From: Halisarca cf. caerulea | Taxonomy: Eukaryota > Porifera > Demospongiae > Chondrillida > Halisarcidae | Direction: 5' to 3' | Length of the DNA: 64,000 nt | NCBI GenBank assembly: GCA_963170055.1 | Contig: CAUJGJ010000007.1 | Span: 82,201 to 146,200, forward strand | Part shown: positions 49,642 through 61,659 of the stretch, in pieces | Layout: each line of letters opens with the position of its first letter | Position numbering within the stretch: the stretch's first letter is position 1 | Translations under genes and position numbers: made by a program | The notes under the pieces: model-generated | Database searches by the model: none | What the model was told of the DNA's origin: nothing | Seen by the model: the letters and a program-made list of their open reading frames with translations, nothing else

Positions 49642-51432
49642 CTATGTTTGGCTGGCTAGCATCACTTGCTGTTCCAGTTCACTGCTGCGTAGTTGACCAG
49701 CCACTAGCAGTGCATGCTGATGCATGGAGTTTTGTACATACTCATTGCATGCCAGTTGGCCGTATTCAGCTGCTTTGGGGTAATCCCCTTGCATGTACGA
49801 CAGTCTGGCTACATTGTGATAATAGTAGCCTTTTTGTACTGCGTCCAGATACAAATGTATATGTCCCATTTTTTGCAGAACTGCTTGTGTTGCTATAAGG
49901 CTTGCTTGTAGGAGTGTTCGGTTGTGATTCTTATGAAATTCTGCCTGTTCATTTCCCACATGTACTCTTGAATTAAATATAGTCACACCTCCCAGTCTCA
50001 TCCAATCCGGTAGTGCCTGGTAGCGGTCAATGTTCCTGTCAGCTTGAAGCAGTATTTCATCAAACCTCTGTGGTGTTATGTTGTACTTAACTTGTTCGTA
50101 ATCACTTGTGACTTTGAATGCAGCTGCTCTCAATACTGAGAAGTCACTGCTTATCTGTGCGGAGAGCTCAAAGGCACACTGCATGTGTTTTTTCAGGTCC
50201 ACTCCACCTACTCCAATGTATGTTGATAAGTGGCAACTGGCTATGTGTAAGTGTAGACGACACTTCAGTATGAGTGGATTCTGACATTCAGCTTTGTCAC
50301 ACTCCTCCAGAGCCTTCTTGAGTCTTGGTAGGTTCTGTGTAGCAGAGCATAGCCCTGCATCTAAGCATGCAAGCTTTATGTCGAGGGGAAGTCCCTTCTT
50401 CATGAGTATGACATTAAGAGCAGTTTTTGCCTTTCCTGGTTCATTTGCGCTTAAACTCCACAACATCTGTACCAGTTTACGATGTGTTTTACTCTTGAGT
50501 GGTCCAGAGGGCTTTATGGGTGTCACTGAAATGGTAAGTTGGAAGAGTGAATGCGAGAGATCCTTCTCATTGGATGTGGTCTGGTGCTCAATTCTACTCC
50601 GTGTTGTTTCCTTTTCCTGGTTTTCTGTCATGTTTTTTTGCTCTGCCCTTAGGGCCACCACATTCTGTTGCTTATATTCAGTGAACTCTTCCATGTCTGT
50701 GCATGGCTCCTTGCCTTTGTCCTCATCAGTTGGAGTGAAATCAAAGCAAGCGTACATGTGTTCAACAAAGTCCAACCGTTCAACACATGTGGTGGAAGTG
50801 GGGATTTCTGCGTGTGAGCTGGTATGTCCTGTGAGGTCACTCCCTTCCCTGCTGGACTGATAGTGTGAGGGAACCACAGCCTGTTTGGGAGAACTTGCCA
50901 CTGGAAGAGTTAGTACTGGTTGTGAGGCTGTTGTTGTGATAAGTTTAGCAAGTACTGCACTGTCTACATTGTCTACCTGTTCTGTTGGTGTTTGTCCTGT
51001 GCTACTCAGCTGCACTGGTCTGCTGTTCTCTACAGATAGGAAGGTCTCCTGGTCTGTTTGCACTTTACCTTGATTCGGTACAGTCCTTCTCAATGGTGCG
51101 CTGTCCTTCTCTGTATCCGTCACTGCTGATTCCACCAGGTCACAGCGAATGCCCTCAGCTATTTGTTTGTGGACGTGCAGACAATCTGTTCTGGCACTGT
51201 CCTCCAGTATGGCACAGTAGGTTTGAAGCACTTGAAGAGGTTGGAGGGAAACATGATCCAGAAGAAGTGTTCTCTTTCGAAGAGGGTCCCTTTCTGCCTC
51301 AATCTGCTCTTTGAGGAGTCGACCAATAACTCCCCTCTCGTACAGCATCCCAAGGATTGCAGTGACCTGAAGGTAGTAGAGCTGTTTTGTGTAGTTCTTG
51401 CGAATTGCTCTTTCTACAATGCTAGCTTCCAT
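49642..51432 (-). CDS. CARD-like/TPR-like protein, paralog 10
   Basis: An intact single exon of 596 residues, the sister of paralog 8 (shared SLSANEPGKAKTALNVIL, HAEIPTSTTCVE, ENQEKETTRSRIE, VMLASQT). It differs in the stretch LCSATQNLPRLKK...LHIASCHLSTYIGVGG, which matches other subtypes rather than paralog 8, consistent with a conversion tract in the middle of the gene. Confidence 0.85.
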   Translation of the reverse strand: MEASIVERAIRKNYTKQLYYLQVTAILGMLYERGVIGRLLKEQIEAERDPLRKRTLLLDHVSLQPLQVLQTYCAILEDSARTDCLHVHKQIAEGIRCDLVESAVTDTEKDSAPLRRTVPNQGKVQTDQETFLSVENSRPVQLSSTGQTPTEQVDNVDSAVLAKLITTTASQPVLTLPVASSPKQAVVPSHYQSSREGSDLTGHTSSHAEIPTSTTCVERLDFVEHMYACFDFTPTDEDKGKEPCTDMEEFTEYKQQNVVALRAEQKNMTENQEKETTRSRIEHQTTSNEKDLSHSLFQLTISVTPIKPSGPLKSKTHRKLVQMLWSLSANEPGKAKTALNVILMKKGLPLDIKLACLDAGLCSATQNLPRLKKALEECDKAECQNPLILKCRLHLHIASCHLSTYIGVGGVDLKKHMQCAFELSAQISSDFSVLRAAAFKVTSDYEQVKYNITPQRFDEILLQADRNIDRYQALPDWMRLGGVTIFNSRVHVGNEQAEFHKNHNRTLLQASLIATQAVLQKMGHIHLYLDAVQKGYYYHNVARLSYMQGDYPKAAEYGQLACNEYVQNSMHQHALLVAGQLRSSELEQQVMLASQT

Positions 51433-52125
51433 CTTGTGATCTACAAATACCTATAGTATTCAGAACAACTAGGTCCTGACACTATTATCGCTGAAACCCA
51501 AATGTGACCAGCAGCTATAACAGCTCCTTAATGTGAACTCTGTACCCTGGGAACATGTAAACATAACCATATTTAGCCTAACCAGTCAGTCCAAAAAGTT
51601 TCCCTTAATTCTATCACAAGACTGCATCTGGTGTTTATTCTGAAACATGCATCCTGTTAGTCACATGATGTTGTGGTTGTAGGCAGTTATGTAGGAGGTC
51701 TTCAGTGCAGGAGGACCTATAGTTTGTTATGCTAGTATCTATGGTTATGTGTACACATAAGTTTACATACGTTTACACGCACAGTCAGGTCTTGACAATC
51801 TAGTGCCACAAGTGTCCTCATGCAATGTGATGTCTACTACCCAGCGATCAACCACCTGGCTATGTGTGTACCATCTTCCCATCACAGTTGGATTGTTTCA
51901 CTAATTTTTTTACCGCATGCAGTGAGCATATATGTTGCTTGTATGACATGTATGTCGTGTAGTTAGGCTACTTCACAATACATTTCCAGGAATGAATGTC
52001 ACATCTGTGTACTGTACATGTGAGTGTGTGTGTGTGTGTATCCATACCAGATCGTGAATGCAGGGAACACAAGCATTCAACGTATTCATGCAATATGTAT
52101 GTGGGAACATGCAGCCAATGCTTGT

Positions 52126-52174
<49 letters not shown>

Positions 52175-52177
52175 TGT

Positions 52178-52217
<40 letters not shown>

Positions 52218-52407
52218 ATGAGTGCACATGTACAATTAAAAATGTCGAATAATTTGAATGCCACACCCACCCACAAATACACACACACACACACACACGT
52301 ACAAGCACCCATACACACCCACACACCCACACACCACAAACACATGCACACCCACACACACCACACACACATACACGTACATACACGCACACACACACGC
52401 ACACACA

Positions 52408-52451
<44 letters not shown>

Positions 52452-52782
52452 GCACACACACACATACACACACATGCACACGTACACGCACAAACTTATG
52501 TATATATATGTGTATTCAAAGCTGATATCTAGTCATAAATATAGGTCTCACGGTACGCAATACTGAAGTCTGGTCACTGACACCAATCCAGTGTATTGAC
52601 AGGGCTACATCAATTCTGTTGTAGTGCACGATCACTTAACATGGAACACTAGCTGTGTACATACATACATGAAGAGCCTGAATCCACATCTCAGATAGCC
52701 ACTTTCCTCATCTTCCACACATTTTTCTGCGGCTGTTTATTTACAATTCGTTTTTGGATATCTTTCCCTATACATGATGTCA
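51433..52782. other. Array spacer 10/11
   Basis: Upstream box at about 51466-51480, the GTAAACATAACCATATTTAGC block near 51557, a recent duplicate of spacer 9/10 (51624-52112), (TG)n at 52127-52215, (CA)n at 52275-52490, and a partial MITE tail near 52680-52750. Confidence 0.65.
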
Positions 52783-54519
52783 TCAGATCTCGAGTCCCTC
52801 TGTTTTGATGGCCAGCATCACTTGTTGTTCCAGTTCACTGCTCTGCAGTTGACCTGCCAGGAGCAGTGCACGTTGATGCATGGAGTTTTGTACATACTGG
52901 TTGCATGCCAGTTGGCCGTATTCAGCTGCTTTGGGGTAATCCCCTTGCATGTACGACAGTCTGGCTGCATTGTGATAGTAGTAGGCTGTCTGTACTGTGT
53001 CCAGATATGGAATTATGTGTCCCATTTGTTGCAGAACCGCTTGTGTTGCTTTAAGGCTTGCTTGTAGGAGTGTTTGGTTATGATTCTGGTAAAATGCTGT
53101 CTTTTCAGTTCCCACGTACACCCTTGAAATAAACGCAGATGCACTTCCTTGTCTCATCCATTCTGGTAGTGTCTGGTAGCGGTCAATGCTCCGGTCAGCT
53201 TGGAGCAGTATTTCATCAAACCTCTGTGGTGTTATGTTGTACTTAGCTTGTTCGTAGTCACTCATGACTTTGAACCCGGCTGCCCTCAATACTGAGAAAT
53301 CCCCACTTATCTGTGTGGAGAGGTCAAGTGCACTCTGAATGTGTTTTCTCATGTCCATTCCGGTGTTCACTGATAAGTGGCAACTGGCTATGTGTAAATG
53401 TAGACGGCACTTCAGTATGAGTGGATTCTGACATTCAGCTTTGTCACACTCCTCCAGAGCCTTCTTGAGTCTTGGTAGGTTCCGTGTAGCAGAGCATAGC
53501 CCTGCATCTAAGCATGCAAGCTTTATGTCAAGGGGAAGTCCCTTCTTCATGAGTATGACATCAAGAGCGGTTTCTGCCTTTTCCGGTTCACTTGAGCGTA
53601 AACTCCACAACATCTGTACTAGTTTACGATGTGTTTTACTCTTGAGTGGTCCAGAGGGCTTTATGGGTGTCACTGAAATGGTAAGTTGAAAGAGTGAATG
53701 CGAGAAATCCTTCTCATTGGATGTGGTCTGGTGCTCAATGCTTCTTTCTGTTATTTCCTTTTGCATATTTAACATAATATCTGAAGTAGTTTTTAGTCCC
53801 ACCTTTGTAACTTCCTGTTCCGTGCATTCAGTGATATGTTCCAAATCTGTCCCCTTGTCTTCATCCTCCTCACTTGGAGTGAAATCGAAACAGGCGTACA
53901 TGTGTTTGACAAAGTCCAGTTGTCCGGTACATATAGACGTGCTCATACTGTCTGAGTATGTATGTGTGATTATTGCGAGTTCACTGCCTCCCCTATTAGG
54001 TTGATGGTGTGAGGGAACGACAACTTGTTTCAGAGCAATTGCTGCATTGTCTACCTTCCTTACCTGTTCTGTTGGTGTTTGTCCTGTACTACTCAGCTGC
54101 ATTGGTCTGCTGTTTTCTACAGATAGGAAGGTCTCCTGGTCTGTTTGCACTTTACCTTGATTCGGTACAGTCCTGCTCAATGGTGCACTGTCCTTCTCTG
54201 TATCCATCACTGCTGATTCCACCAGGTCACAACGAATGCCCTCAGCTATTTGTTTGTGGACATGCAGACAATCTGTTCTGGCACTGTCCTCCAGTACGGC
54301 ACAGTAGGTTTGAAGCACTTGAAGAGGTTGGAGGGAAACGTGATCCAGAAGAAGTGTTCTCTTTCGAAGAGGGTCCCTTTCTGCCTCAATCTGTTCTTTG
54401 AGGAGTCGACCAATAATTTCTCTCTCGTACAGCATCCCAAGGATTGCAGTGACCTGAAGGTAGTGGAGTTGTTTTGTGTAGTTCTTGCGAATTGCTCTTT
54501 CTACAATGCTAGCTTCCAT
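52783..54519 (-). CDS. CARD-like/TPR-like protein, paralog 11
   Basis: An intact single exon of 578 residues, shorter because the linker is of a second type. After the shared SSTGQTPTEQV the sequence switches to RKVDNAAIALKQVVVPSHHQ, ITHTYSDSMSTSICTGQLDF and TPSEEDEDKGTDLEHITECT, then returns to the common type at HQTTSNEKDFSHSLF. The C-terminal half combines an NTGMDMRKHIQSALDLS start with SDYEQAKYNITPQRFDEILL and ends AIKTEGLEI. Confidence 0.85.
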   Translation of the reverse strand: MEASIVERAIRKNYTKQLHYLQVTAILGMLYEREIIGRLLKEQIEAERDPLRKRTLLLDHVSLQPLQVLQTYCAVLEDSARTDCLHVHKQIAEGIRCDLVESAVMDTEKDSAPLSRTVPNQGKVQTDQETFLSVENSRPMQLSSTGQTPTEQVRKVDNAAIALKQVVVPSHHQPNRGGSELAIITHTYSDSMSTSICTGQLDFVKHMYACFDFTPSEEDEDKGTDLEHITECTEQEVTKVGLKTTSDIMLNMQKEITERSIEHQTTSNEKDFSHSLFQLTISVTPIKPSGPLKSKTHRKLVQMLWSLRSSEPEKAETALDVILMKKGLPLDIKLACLDAGLCSATRNLPRLKKALEECDKAECQNPLILKCRLHLHIASCHLSVNTGMDMRKHIQSALDLSTQISGDFSVLRAAGFKVMSDYEQAKYNITPQRFDEILLQADRSIDRYQTLPEWMRQGSASAFISRVYVGTEKTAFYQNHNQTLLQASLKATQAVLQQMGHIIPYLDTVQTAYYYHNAARLSYMQGDYPKAAEYGQLACNQYVQNSMHQRALLLAGQLQSSELEQQVMLAIKTEGLEI

Positions 54520-55115
54520 TTTGTGACCTTTAAATGTCTAGTATTGAGAACAACTAGGTCCTGACAAGTACTTTTTATTTCTGATCAAAGCCCAAATGTG
54601 ACCAATCACCTCGCTTGCACTAACATATATACCCCATATACGGTACTGTGACCTCAGCACCCTGGCAAACATGTAAACATTACCATATTTAGCATGACCC
54701 AGCCAGTGAAAGGTTTCCTTTCTGTCATGAGACAGCTGTGTACAGTGTTATAATATGCACCCTATTAGTCATGTGATGTCACATGAAGTGTTGTGGTTGT
54801 ATTCAGTTATGGAAGAGGTCTCAATGCAGGAGGACTTGGTTTGCTATGTGTACGCATAAGTTTACATCCATTTACATGCACAGTCACGTCTGGTGCCACA
54901 GTGTCGACATGCCCATTTGCAATTTGATGTGCTCAACGAACTGGCTATATGCATATGTATGTACCATCTTGCCATTGCAGTCGGGTGTTTAATTCATGTT
55001 TCTCACTGTGCATGTAGTGAGTGTATGGTGTTGTCATACATAAGCTTGAATGACATGTATGTGTACTTTAGGCTACTTCACAGTATTGCATGCATTGCTA
55101 GACGTGAATGTCACA

Positions 55116-55153
<38 letters not shown>

Positions 55154-55156
55154 TGT

Positions 55157-55226
<70 letters not shown>

Positions 55227-55577
55227 ATGTACAGTGAAATCTCTTTAATTAGAACCTTGATTTTCCGGTAAAAAAGTTCTAATTATCCATAAGTTCTAAT
55301 TAACCAGCCACATATGTACTCCCTGTACATTAGGAACCGTACATTCGTCAATGCTTAAATTAAGCAAGATATTCTAATTATCATGGTTCTAATTATCGAG
55401 ATTTTACTGTATATGTTTGTGTAGTGCATGTGTACAATTAAAATCAATACCAAATAATTTGGATCAAAACACACCTCTTAAACCCTCCACCCACCCACAC
55501 ATGCATGCATGCTTGCACGAACATATGCACATGTACACACGCACACATGCACACACATACACACACACACATACACA

Positions 55578-55638
<61 letters not shown>

Positions 55639-55645
55639 ACACACA

Positions 55646-55680
<35 letters not shown>

Positions 55681-56065
55681 TTATGTATATGATCGGAGCT
55701 GATACCTAGTCATGAATATAATATAATTATGTATAAGTTTTTGTTAGTATAATATACACCAAATCAGCATACAACAGAATTAAAATGTAAATGAAAGCAA
55801 TAGTTGGGAATATTCAAGCTGTCACACTACTGTATGCACATAAGTACGTGCATGTGCGATATTGTGTGAAGAGCGCAACAGAATTGATGCAGCCCTGTCA
55901 ATACACTGGTTTGATGTCAACGCCCAGACTTCAGTAGTGCGTACTGTAAGACACCACTTATCCGCACCTCAGATATATTGAGTTTCCTCATGCACCTTCT
56001 ACACACTATTCTGCAGCTGTTTGTGTGCAATTTGTATTTGAATATGTTCCCTTCACATGATGCCA
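54520..56065. other. Array spacer 11/12
   Basis: Upstream box at about 54550-54563, the GTAAACATTACCATATTTAGC block near 54673, (TG)n at 55118-55222, a MITE at 55231-55411, (CA)n at 55539-55676, and a partial MITE near 55945-56000. Confidence 0.65.
55231..55411. mobile_element. CAGT-ended MITE, copy 2 (first copy at 19040-19211)
   Basis: Starts ACAGTGAAATCTC and ends GAGATTTTACTGT, with the repeated TTCTAATTA interior. It is inserted next to a (TG)n tract, while its relative sits next to (TA)n. Confidence 0.8.
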
Positions 56066-57804
56066 TCAAAATCCCTCTGGTTTGATGGCCAGCATCACTT
56101 GCTGTTCCAGTTCACTGCTCTGTAGTTGACCAGCCAGTTGCAGTGCACGTTGAAACATGGAGTTTTGTACGTACTGGTTGCATGCCAGTTGGCCGTATTC
56201 AGCTGCTTTGGGGTAATCCCCTTGCATGTATGACAGTCTGGCTGCATTGTGATAATAGTAGCCTTTCTGTACTGTGTCCAGATACGAATGTATATGTCCC
56301 ATTTTTTGCAGAACTGTTTGTGTTGCTTTTAGGCTTGCTTGTAGGAGTGTTCGGTTGTGATTCTGGTACAATTCTGCCTGTTCATTTCCGATATGTACCC
56401 TCGCAATAAAGGTAGCGGCATCTCCTGGTCTCATCCATTCTGGTATTGCCTGATAGTGGTCAATGCTCCGGTCAGCTTGGAGCAGTATCTCATCAAACCT
56501 CTGTGGTGTTATGTTGTACTTAGCTTGTTCGTAGTCACTCATGACTTTAAACCTGGCTGCCCTCAATACTGAGAAGTCACCACTTATCTGTGTGGAGAGC
56601 TCAATTGCATTTAGCATATGCTTTCTCAGATCCAACCCACCAAATCCCGTATATGCTGATAAACAACAAGCTGTTATGTGTAAATGTAGACGACACTTCA
56701 GTATGAGTGGATTCTGACATTCAGCTTTGTCACACTCCTCCAGAGCCTTCTTGAGTCTTGGTATGTTCCGTGTAGCAGAGCATAGCCCTGCATCTAAGCA
56801 TGCAAGCTTTATGTCAAGGGGAAGTCCCTTCTTCATGAGTATGACATCAAGAGCAGTTTTTGCCTTTTCTGGTTCACTTGAGCGTAAACTCCACAACATC
56901 TGTACCAGTTTACGATGTGTTTTACTCTTGAGTGGTCCAGAGGGCTTTATGGGTGTCACTGAAATGGTAAGTTGAAAGAGCGAATGCGAGAAATCTTTCT
57001 CATTGGATGTGGTCTGGTGCTCAATGCTTCTTTCTGTTATTTCCTTTTGCATATTTAACATAATATCTGAAGTAGTTATTAGTCCCACCTTTGTAACTTC
57101 CTGTTCTGTGCATTCAGTGATATGTTCCCAATCTGTCCCTTTGTCTTCATCCTCCTCACTTGGAGTGAAATCGAAACAGGCGTACATGTGTTCAACAAAG
57201 TCCAGTTGCTCAGTACATATGGACGTGCTGATACTGTCTGAGTATGTATGTGTGATTATTGCGAGTTCACTGCCTCCCCTGGTAGGTTGATGGTGTGAGG
57301 GAACGACAACTTGTTTCAGAGTAATTGCTGCATTGTCTACCTTCCTTACCTGTTCTGTTTGTGTTTGTCCTGTACTACTCATCTGCATCGGTCTGCTGTT
57401 CTCTACAGATAGGAAGGTCTCCTGGTCTGTTTGCACTTTACCTTGATTCAGTACAGTCCTACTCAATTGTGCACTGTCCTTCTCTGTATCCATCACTGCT
57501 GATTCCACCAGGTCACAACGAATGCCCTCAGCTATTTGTTTGTGGACGTGCAGACAATCTGTTCTGGCACTGTCCTCAGTATGGCACAGTAGGTTTGAAG
57601 CACTTGAAGAGGTTGGAGGGAAACATGATCCAGAAGAAGTGTTCTCTTTTGAAGAGGGTCCCTTTCTGCCTCAATCTGCTCTTTGAGGAGTCGACCAATA
57701 ACTTCTCTCTCGTACAGCATCCCAAGGATTGTAGTGAGCTGAAGGTAGTGGAGCTGTTTTGTGTAGTTCTTGCGAATTACTCTTTCTACAATGCTGGCTT
57801 CCAT
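56066..57804 (-). pseudogene. CARD-like/TPR-like paralog 12, single-base frameshift
   Basis: Complete from the MEASIVER start (57804) to the normal stop, except for one missing base at about 57577 (TGTCCTCAG where the other copies have TGTCCTCCAG), which shifts the frame at ...TYCAIL in the CARD-like part. All remaining codons are open. It is the sister of paralog 11 (same second-type linker). Either a very young pseudogene or an assembly error in a C-run. C-terminal variant YTGFGGLDLRKHMLNAIEL; final AIKPEGF. Confidence 0.8.
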
Positions 57805-58123
57805 TTTGTGATCTACAAATGTCTTCTTTCCACTTCTAAAGACCTTAGTGATTTGCAAATGCCAAGATTAATATTCTAGTTGAGAATCCTAAACTAGCGA
57901 AAAACTGGGGCTAATACCTACTGATATGTGCGTAGATATGATGTGTAGATATGATTATAATTCACTACAAACCATATGATTAAGTAAACAGCACTAACCT
58001 ATGTAGGTGTTATGTAAGCTACACTTCCATATTCAGAGTACCACAACCAATCTGGAATGTCAGGTGACACTGGTGTACCACACATTTTTTAGAGAAAGGT
58101 CTAACAAGCTAGCCTGTCTTGAC

Positions 58124-58198
58124 CTAGTCTAGCCGCTAGCCCCGTACTTTTCCTCCCGCCCGCGAGGAGGAAAAGTACGGGGCTAGCGGCTAGACTAG
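58124..58198. repeat. Perfect hairpin, arms about 33 bp
   Basis: CTAGTCTAGCCGCTAGCCCC...TTTTCCTCC and its exact reverse complement flank an 8-base loop CGCCCGCG. Confidence 0.9.
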
Positions 58199-58210
58199 TC
58201 TTGACCCTAG

Positions 58211-58415
58211 TAGTCTGGCCTGCTACGACCATCCCACGTACACGCCGGGGTGGGGTGGGGGTGTGTGGGTTGGATATATGAATATTGGTGTGTGTGATTC
58301 GGCACACTCAAATCTGATTCGTTGGCGAGGTGTGAACTAATCTACAATGCCGCTAGACCGTCCCTCTCTCCCCCCCCCCTGGCACGTACGTGGGACGGTC
58401 CTAGCAGGCCAGATT
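58211..58415. mobile_element. Foldback element with 30-bp terminal inverted repeats
   Basis: TAGTCTGGCCTGCTACGACC... and ...GGTCCTAGCAGGCCAGATTA are inverted ends around about 145 bp, which includes G-rich and C-rich runs. It lies directly beside the perfect hairpin. Confidence 0.75.
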
Positions 58416-58443
58416 ATGTCCCTGGGGATGGGCTAGCTAGCTA

Positions 58444-58560
58444 GCTTTATGTACAGTAGGTGTATGTGGGCTTTATGTACAGTAGGTGTATGTGGGCTTT
58501 ATGTACAGTAGGTGTATGTGGGCTTTATGTACAGTAGGTGTATGTGGGCTTTAGTGGGCT
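58444..58560. repeat. 26-bp minisatellite
   Basis: Four exact copies of a 26-bp unit beginning GCTTTATGTACAGTAGGTGT, plus degenerate ends. Confidence 0.9.
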
Positions 58561-58772
58561 TAATGTAGGTGTATGTACAGTATATATACTAATGCAAGCA
58601 TGCATGTATGAGTGTACATGGAAATGGTATAGCAATGGTTTGTGTGGTCATATCCATATATACGAACTTTCATCATCAGTCAATGTCACTAGTAAGAAAA
58701 TATGTGTATAATTCATAAAATAGTACCATATGTCACAGTATTCTAGTGTGTGTTTCTTATAATATATTGTTA

Positions 58773-60566
58773 TCAGTTCCCCTTTCTCTTGATGGCCTGC
58801 ATCACTTGCTGTTCCAGTTCACTGCTGTGCAGTTGACCTGCCACTTGCAGTGCACGTTGAAACATGAAGTTTTGTATGTACTGGTTGCATGCCAGTTGGC
58901 CATATTCAGCTGCTCTGAACAAATCCTCTTGAAGTAGCGACAGTCTAGCTAAAAGGTGGTAGTAGTACCCTTTCTGTATCATGTCCAGATTCCAATGCAT
59001 CTGATCCACATACTGGAGTACGGATTGTACTGCTTTAAGGCTTGCTTGTACAATTGTTCTATCGTGGTGTTTGTGAAATTCTGCCTTTTCAATTTCCATG
59101 AATGCCTTCACAAGAAAAGTAGACATGGATATGGGTTTAGTCCATTCTGGTATCACGTGATAGTGCTTTATGTTTCGATCGGCCTCAGCCATCATTTCAT
59201 CAAGCCTCTCAATGGTCAAGTTGTGTTTCGTTTCTTCGTAATTACTCCAGATTTTGGTGTTGGCTGCCCTCAATGCTGAATGTTCACCGCTTATCTGTGT
59301 GGATAGCTCAAATGCACTCTGAATGTGTTTTCTCATGTCCAACCCACCTACTCCAATGTATGCTGATAAGTGGCAACTGGCTATGTGTAAGTGTAGACGA
59401 CACTTCAGTATGAGTGGATTCTGACATTCAGCTTTGTCACACTCCTCCAGAGCCTTCTTGAGTCTTGGTAGGTTCTGTGTAGCAGAGCATAACCCTGCAT
59501 CTAAGCATGCAAGCTTTATGTCAAGGGGAAGTCCCTTCTTCATGAGTATGACATCAAGAGCAGTTTTTGCCTTTTCCGGTTCACTTGTGCGTAAACACCA
59601 CAACATCTGTACCAGTTTGCGATGTGTTTTACTCTTGAGTGGTCCAGAGGGCTTTAGAAATGAGATAGCAACTGTTAGTCGGAAGTGTGAATGGGTGAAA
59701 TTCTCTGGATTGGATGTGCTGTGGTATTCAATGCTTCTTCCTGTTGTTTTTTCCTTTTTCCTGTTTGCAGTCACATCCGGGGTGAAATTTCCTGTGTATT
59801 TCTGCTCTGACATTGCCACCACTTCCTGTTGTGTGCATTCAGTAAATTCTTCCATGTCTGTTTCCTTGTGCTCATCCTTGTCACTTGGAGGGAAATCAAA
59901 GCAGCCATACATGTGTTCAACAAAGTTCAATTGTTCAGCACATGATGCCATGGTGATATCTTCTGTGAATCCACTGCCTCTCATGCTAATCCGATGGTGT
60001 GCATGAACCACATCCTGCTTAGGAGCATGTACAACTTGCAATGAGGCTTCTCTTGTGCAGCATTCACTGGCTGTACTAAATGCTTTCTCTGTCTCTTTCT
60101 GTTCTGTTTGTTCATTGCTGGATGACAGCACTGGTCTACTGTTCTCAGTTGGCCAGGGTGGGAAGGTCTGTGGTGTTATTTGTACTTGTGAATCAGCACA
60201 ATTCTGTCCATCTTGTCCAAATAGTGCACTGTCTTTCTCTGTATCTGTCACTACCACTGCTGATTTCACCAGGTCATTGCAAATGCCCTCAGCTATTTGT
60301 TTGTGGGCATACAGACAATCTGCTCTGGCACTGTCCTCCAGTACAGCACAGTAGGTTTGAAGCACTTGAAGAGGTTGGAGGGAAACATGATCCAGGAGAA
60401 GTGTTCTCTTTCGAAGAGGGTCCCTTTCTGCCTCGATCCGTTCTTTGAGGAGTCGCCCAATAACTTCTCTCTCATACAGCATCCCAAGGATTGCAGTGAC
60501 CTGAAGATAGTGGAGCTGTTTTGTGTAGTTCTTACGAATCGCTCTTTCTACAATGCTAGCTTCCAT
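58773..60566 (-). CDS. CARD-like/TPR-like protein, paralog 13 (outermost, most divergent)
   Basis: An intact single exon of 597 residues from MEASIVER (an in-frame ATG four codons upstream exists). The CARD-like part and central block are near-identical to the array, but the linker is unique (QITPQTFPPWPTENSRP; LNFVEHMYGCFDFPPSDKDE; ENFTHSHFRLTVAISFLKPS). The C-terminal helices are divergent (LDEMMAEADRNIKHYHVIPE, FMEIEKAEFHKHHDRTIVQA, GYYYHLLARLSLLQEDLFRA). It shares CFDF/CFDY with Gly before Cys (MYGC) and VMQAIKR with the distant plus-strand paralog 1. The upstream region lacks the shared box. Confidence 0.85.
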   Translation of the reverse strand: MEASIVERAIRKNYTKQLHYLQVTAILGMLYEREVIGRLLKERIEAERDPLRKRTLLLDHVSLQPLQVLQTYCAVLEDSARADCLYAHKQIAEGICNDLVKSAVVVTDTEKDSALFGQDGQNCADSQVQITPQTFPPWPTENSRPVLSSSNEQTEQKETEKAFSTASECCTREASLQVVHAPKQDVVHAHHRISMRGSGFTEDITMASCAEQLNFVEHMYGCFDFPPSDKDEHKETDMEEFTECTQQEVVAMSEQKYTGNFTPDVTANRKKEKTTGRSIEYHSTSNPENFTHSHFRLTVAISFLKPSGPLKSKTHRKLVQMLWCLRTSEPEKAKTALDVILMKKGLPLDIKLACLDAGLCSATQNLPRLKKALEECDKAECQNPLILKCRLHLHIASCHLSAYIGVGGLDMRKHIQSAFELSTQISGEHSALRAANTKIWSNYEETKHNLTIERLDEMMAEADRNIKHYHVIPEWTKPISMSTFLVKAFMEIEKAEFHKHHDRTIVQASLKAVQSVLQYVDQMHWNLDMIQKGYYYHLLARLSLLQEDLFRAAEYGQLACNQYIQNFMFQRALQVAGQLHSSELEQQVMQAIKRKGN

Positions 60567-61118
60567 TTTGCTTTTCACAAGTCAATGACAATGATATACG
60601 TTTACTTAATGGAAACTAGCCTAACCAGAACCTTTTGTAAACATCAAAGACTACAAAACTGGCCTTTTGTCACCTTCTCCTGTACCATTCGGGTTGCATA
60701 CTCTATACTCTAACCTTAAGAGATCAACAGTACAGATTTTGATCCTAGCTACTGTTAAATACTGGAGGAACCACACAGCACCCGTGGACACCAGCACCAC
60801 ATATGTCACTTCCTGTCCAAACAAGTCAGTGGTATGCACCACATCCTGTCCTTTTAGATTTCACCTGTTGTGTGAGCTGTTGTGCAACATTTCTCATAGC
60901 TACTTTAAAATCCCTAATTATGTGTATACCATATATATAGTACTGTCAGAGGAAATTTCATACCTGTTTTGGAAGCTTTCTGGGTCATTTCCTGTTTGCT
61001 ATGTACATATACTTCTAAACATAATTCCTGTGGCTGAACATGTCATGCATGCATGATTATATGTACTTAGTATAATAAAAATGAATCCAACTATATCACA
61101 TGATGTATTATATACGTA

Positions 61119-61307
61119 CAGACTCTGAGAGACTTATCCGCGCCTCAAATATCCATGCAGTTTCCTCACCTTCTGCAGCAGTTTTTATTGGAACAAACCT
61201 GTAATAATCCTTCCGTACACTATACTACTGCTCCCTCATTTATCCAGTACGTTCTTTCACTTTCATACAGAAGGATGCATATAAGTGGATAAGTGAGGTC
61301 TGACTGT
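61119..61307. mobile_element. CAGT-ended MITE (related to 46147-46337)
   Basis: Shares CTTATCCGC, CCTTCTGCAGCAGTTTTTA-like and TACACTATACTACTGCTCCC with the 46147 copy. Ends GATAAGTGAGGTCTGACTG. Confidence 0.75.
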
Positions 61308-61659
61308 GTGTATACTATTTTACACTATGGTATGCTACACAAACGTATAATAATATGTGTCCGTTTATGTAGTATTATTGTAATATATGCTATGAATGAC
61401 GAGGGAAGTGAGGATATCTGAACATGTATGCATTTGATGACAGACTGAATTGCACACACAGCAAAACTTGGGAAGCTTAAATTGAGGAGTCAACCTCCTT
61501 GCGGGATTTACATGTATACATATAGTCCGGTGAGATGCGCATGCTTAGATATATGCATGCGTAGGGTGAATCAACAGTGACTGCAGGTGTACATATAATA
61601 CAGTGTGGAAGCTGTATAATTCAGCACCCATGTACTGCATGGGGACCAAAGAACAAGCA

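Larger units (their letters stand above)
57805..58772. other. Array spacer 12/13 with hairpins and minisatellite
   Basis: It lacks the standard upstream box and the long (TG)n field. It contains nested inverted repeats (58124-58419) and a 26-bp minisatellite (58444-58560). Confidence 0.65.

Noticed and set aside
60651..61056. Frames of 63-129 residues downstream of paralog 13 as new genes
   Set aside because: No recognisable domain, no splice context and overlapping on both strands.
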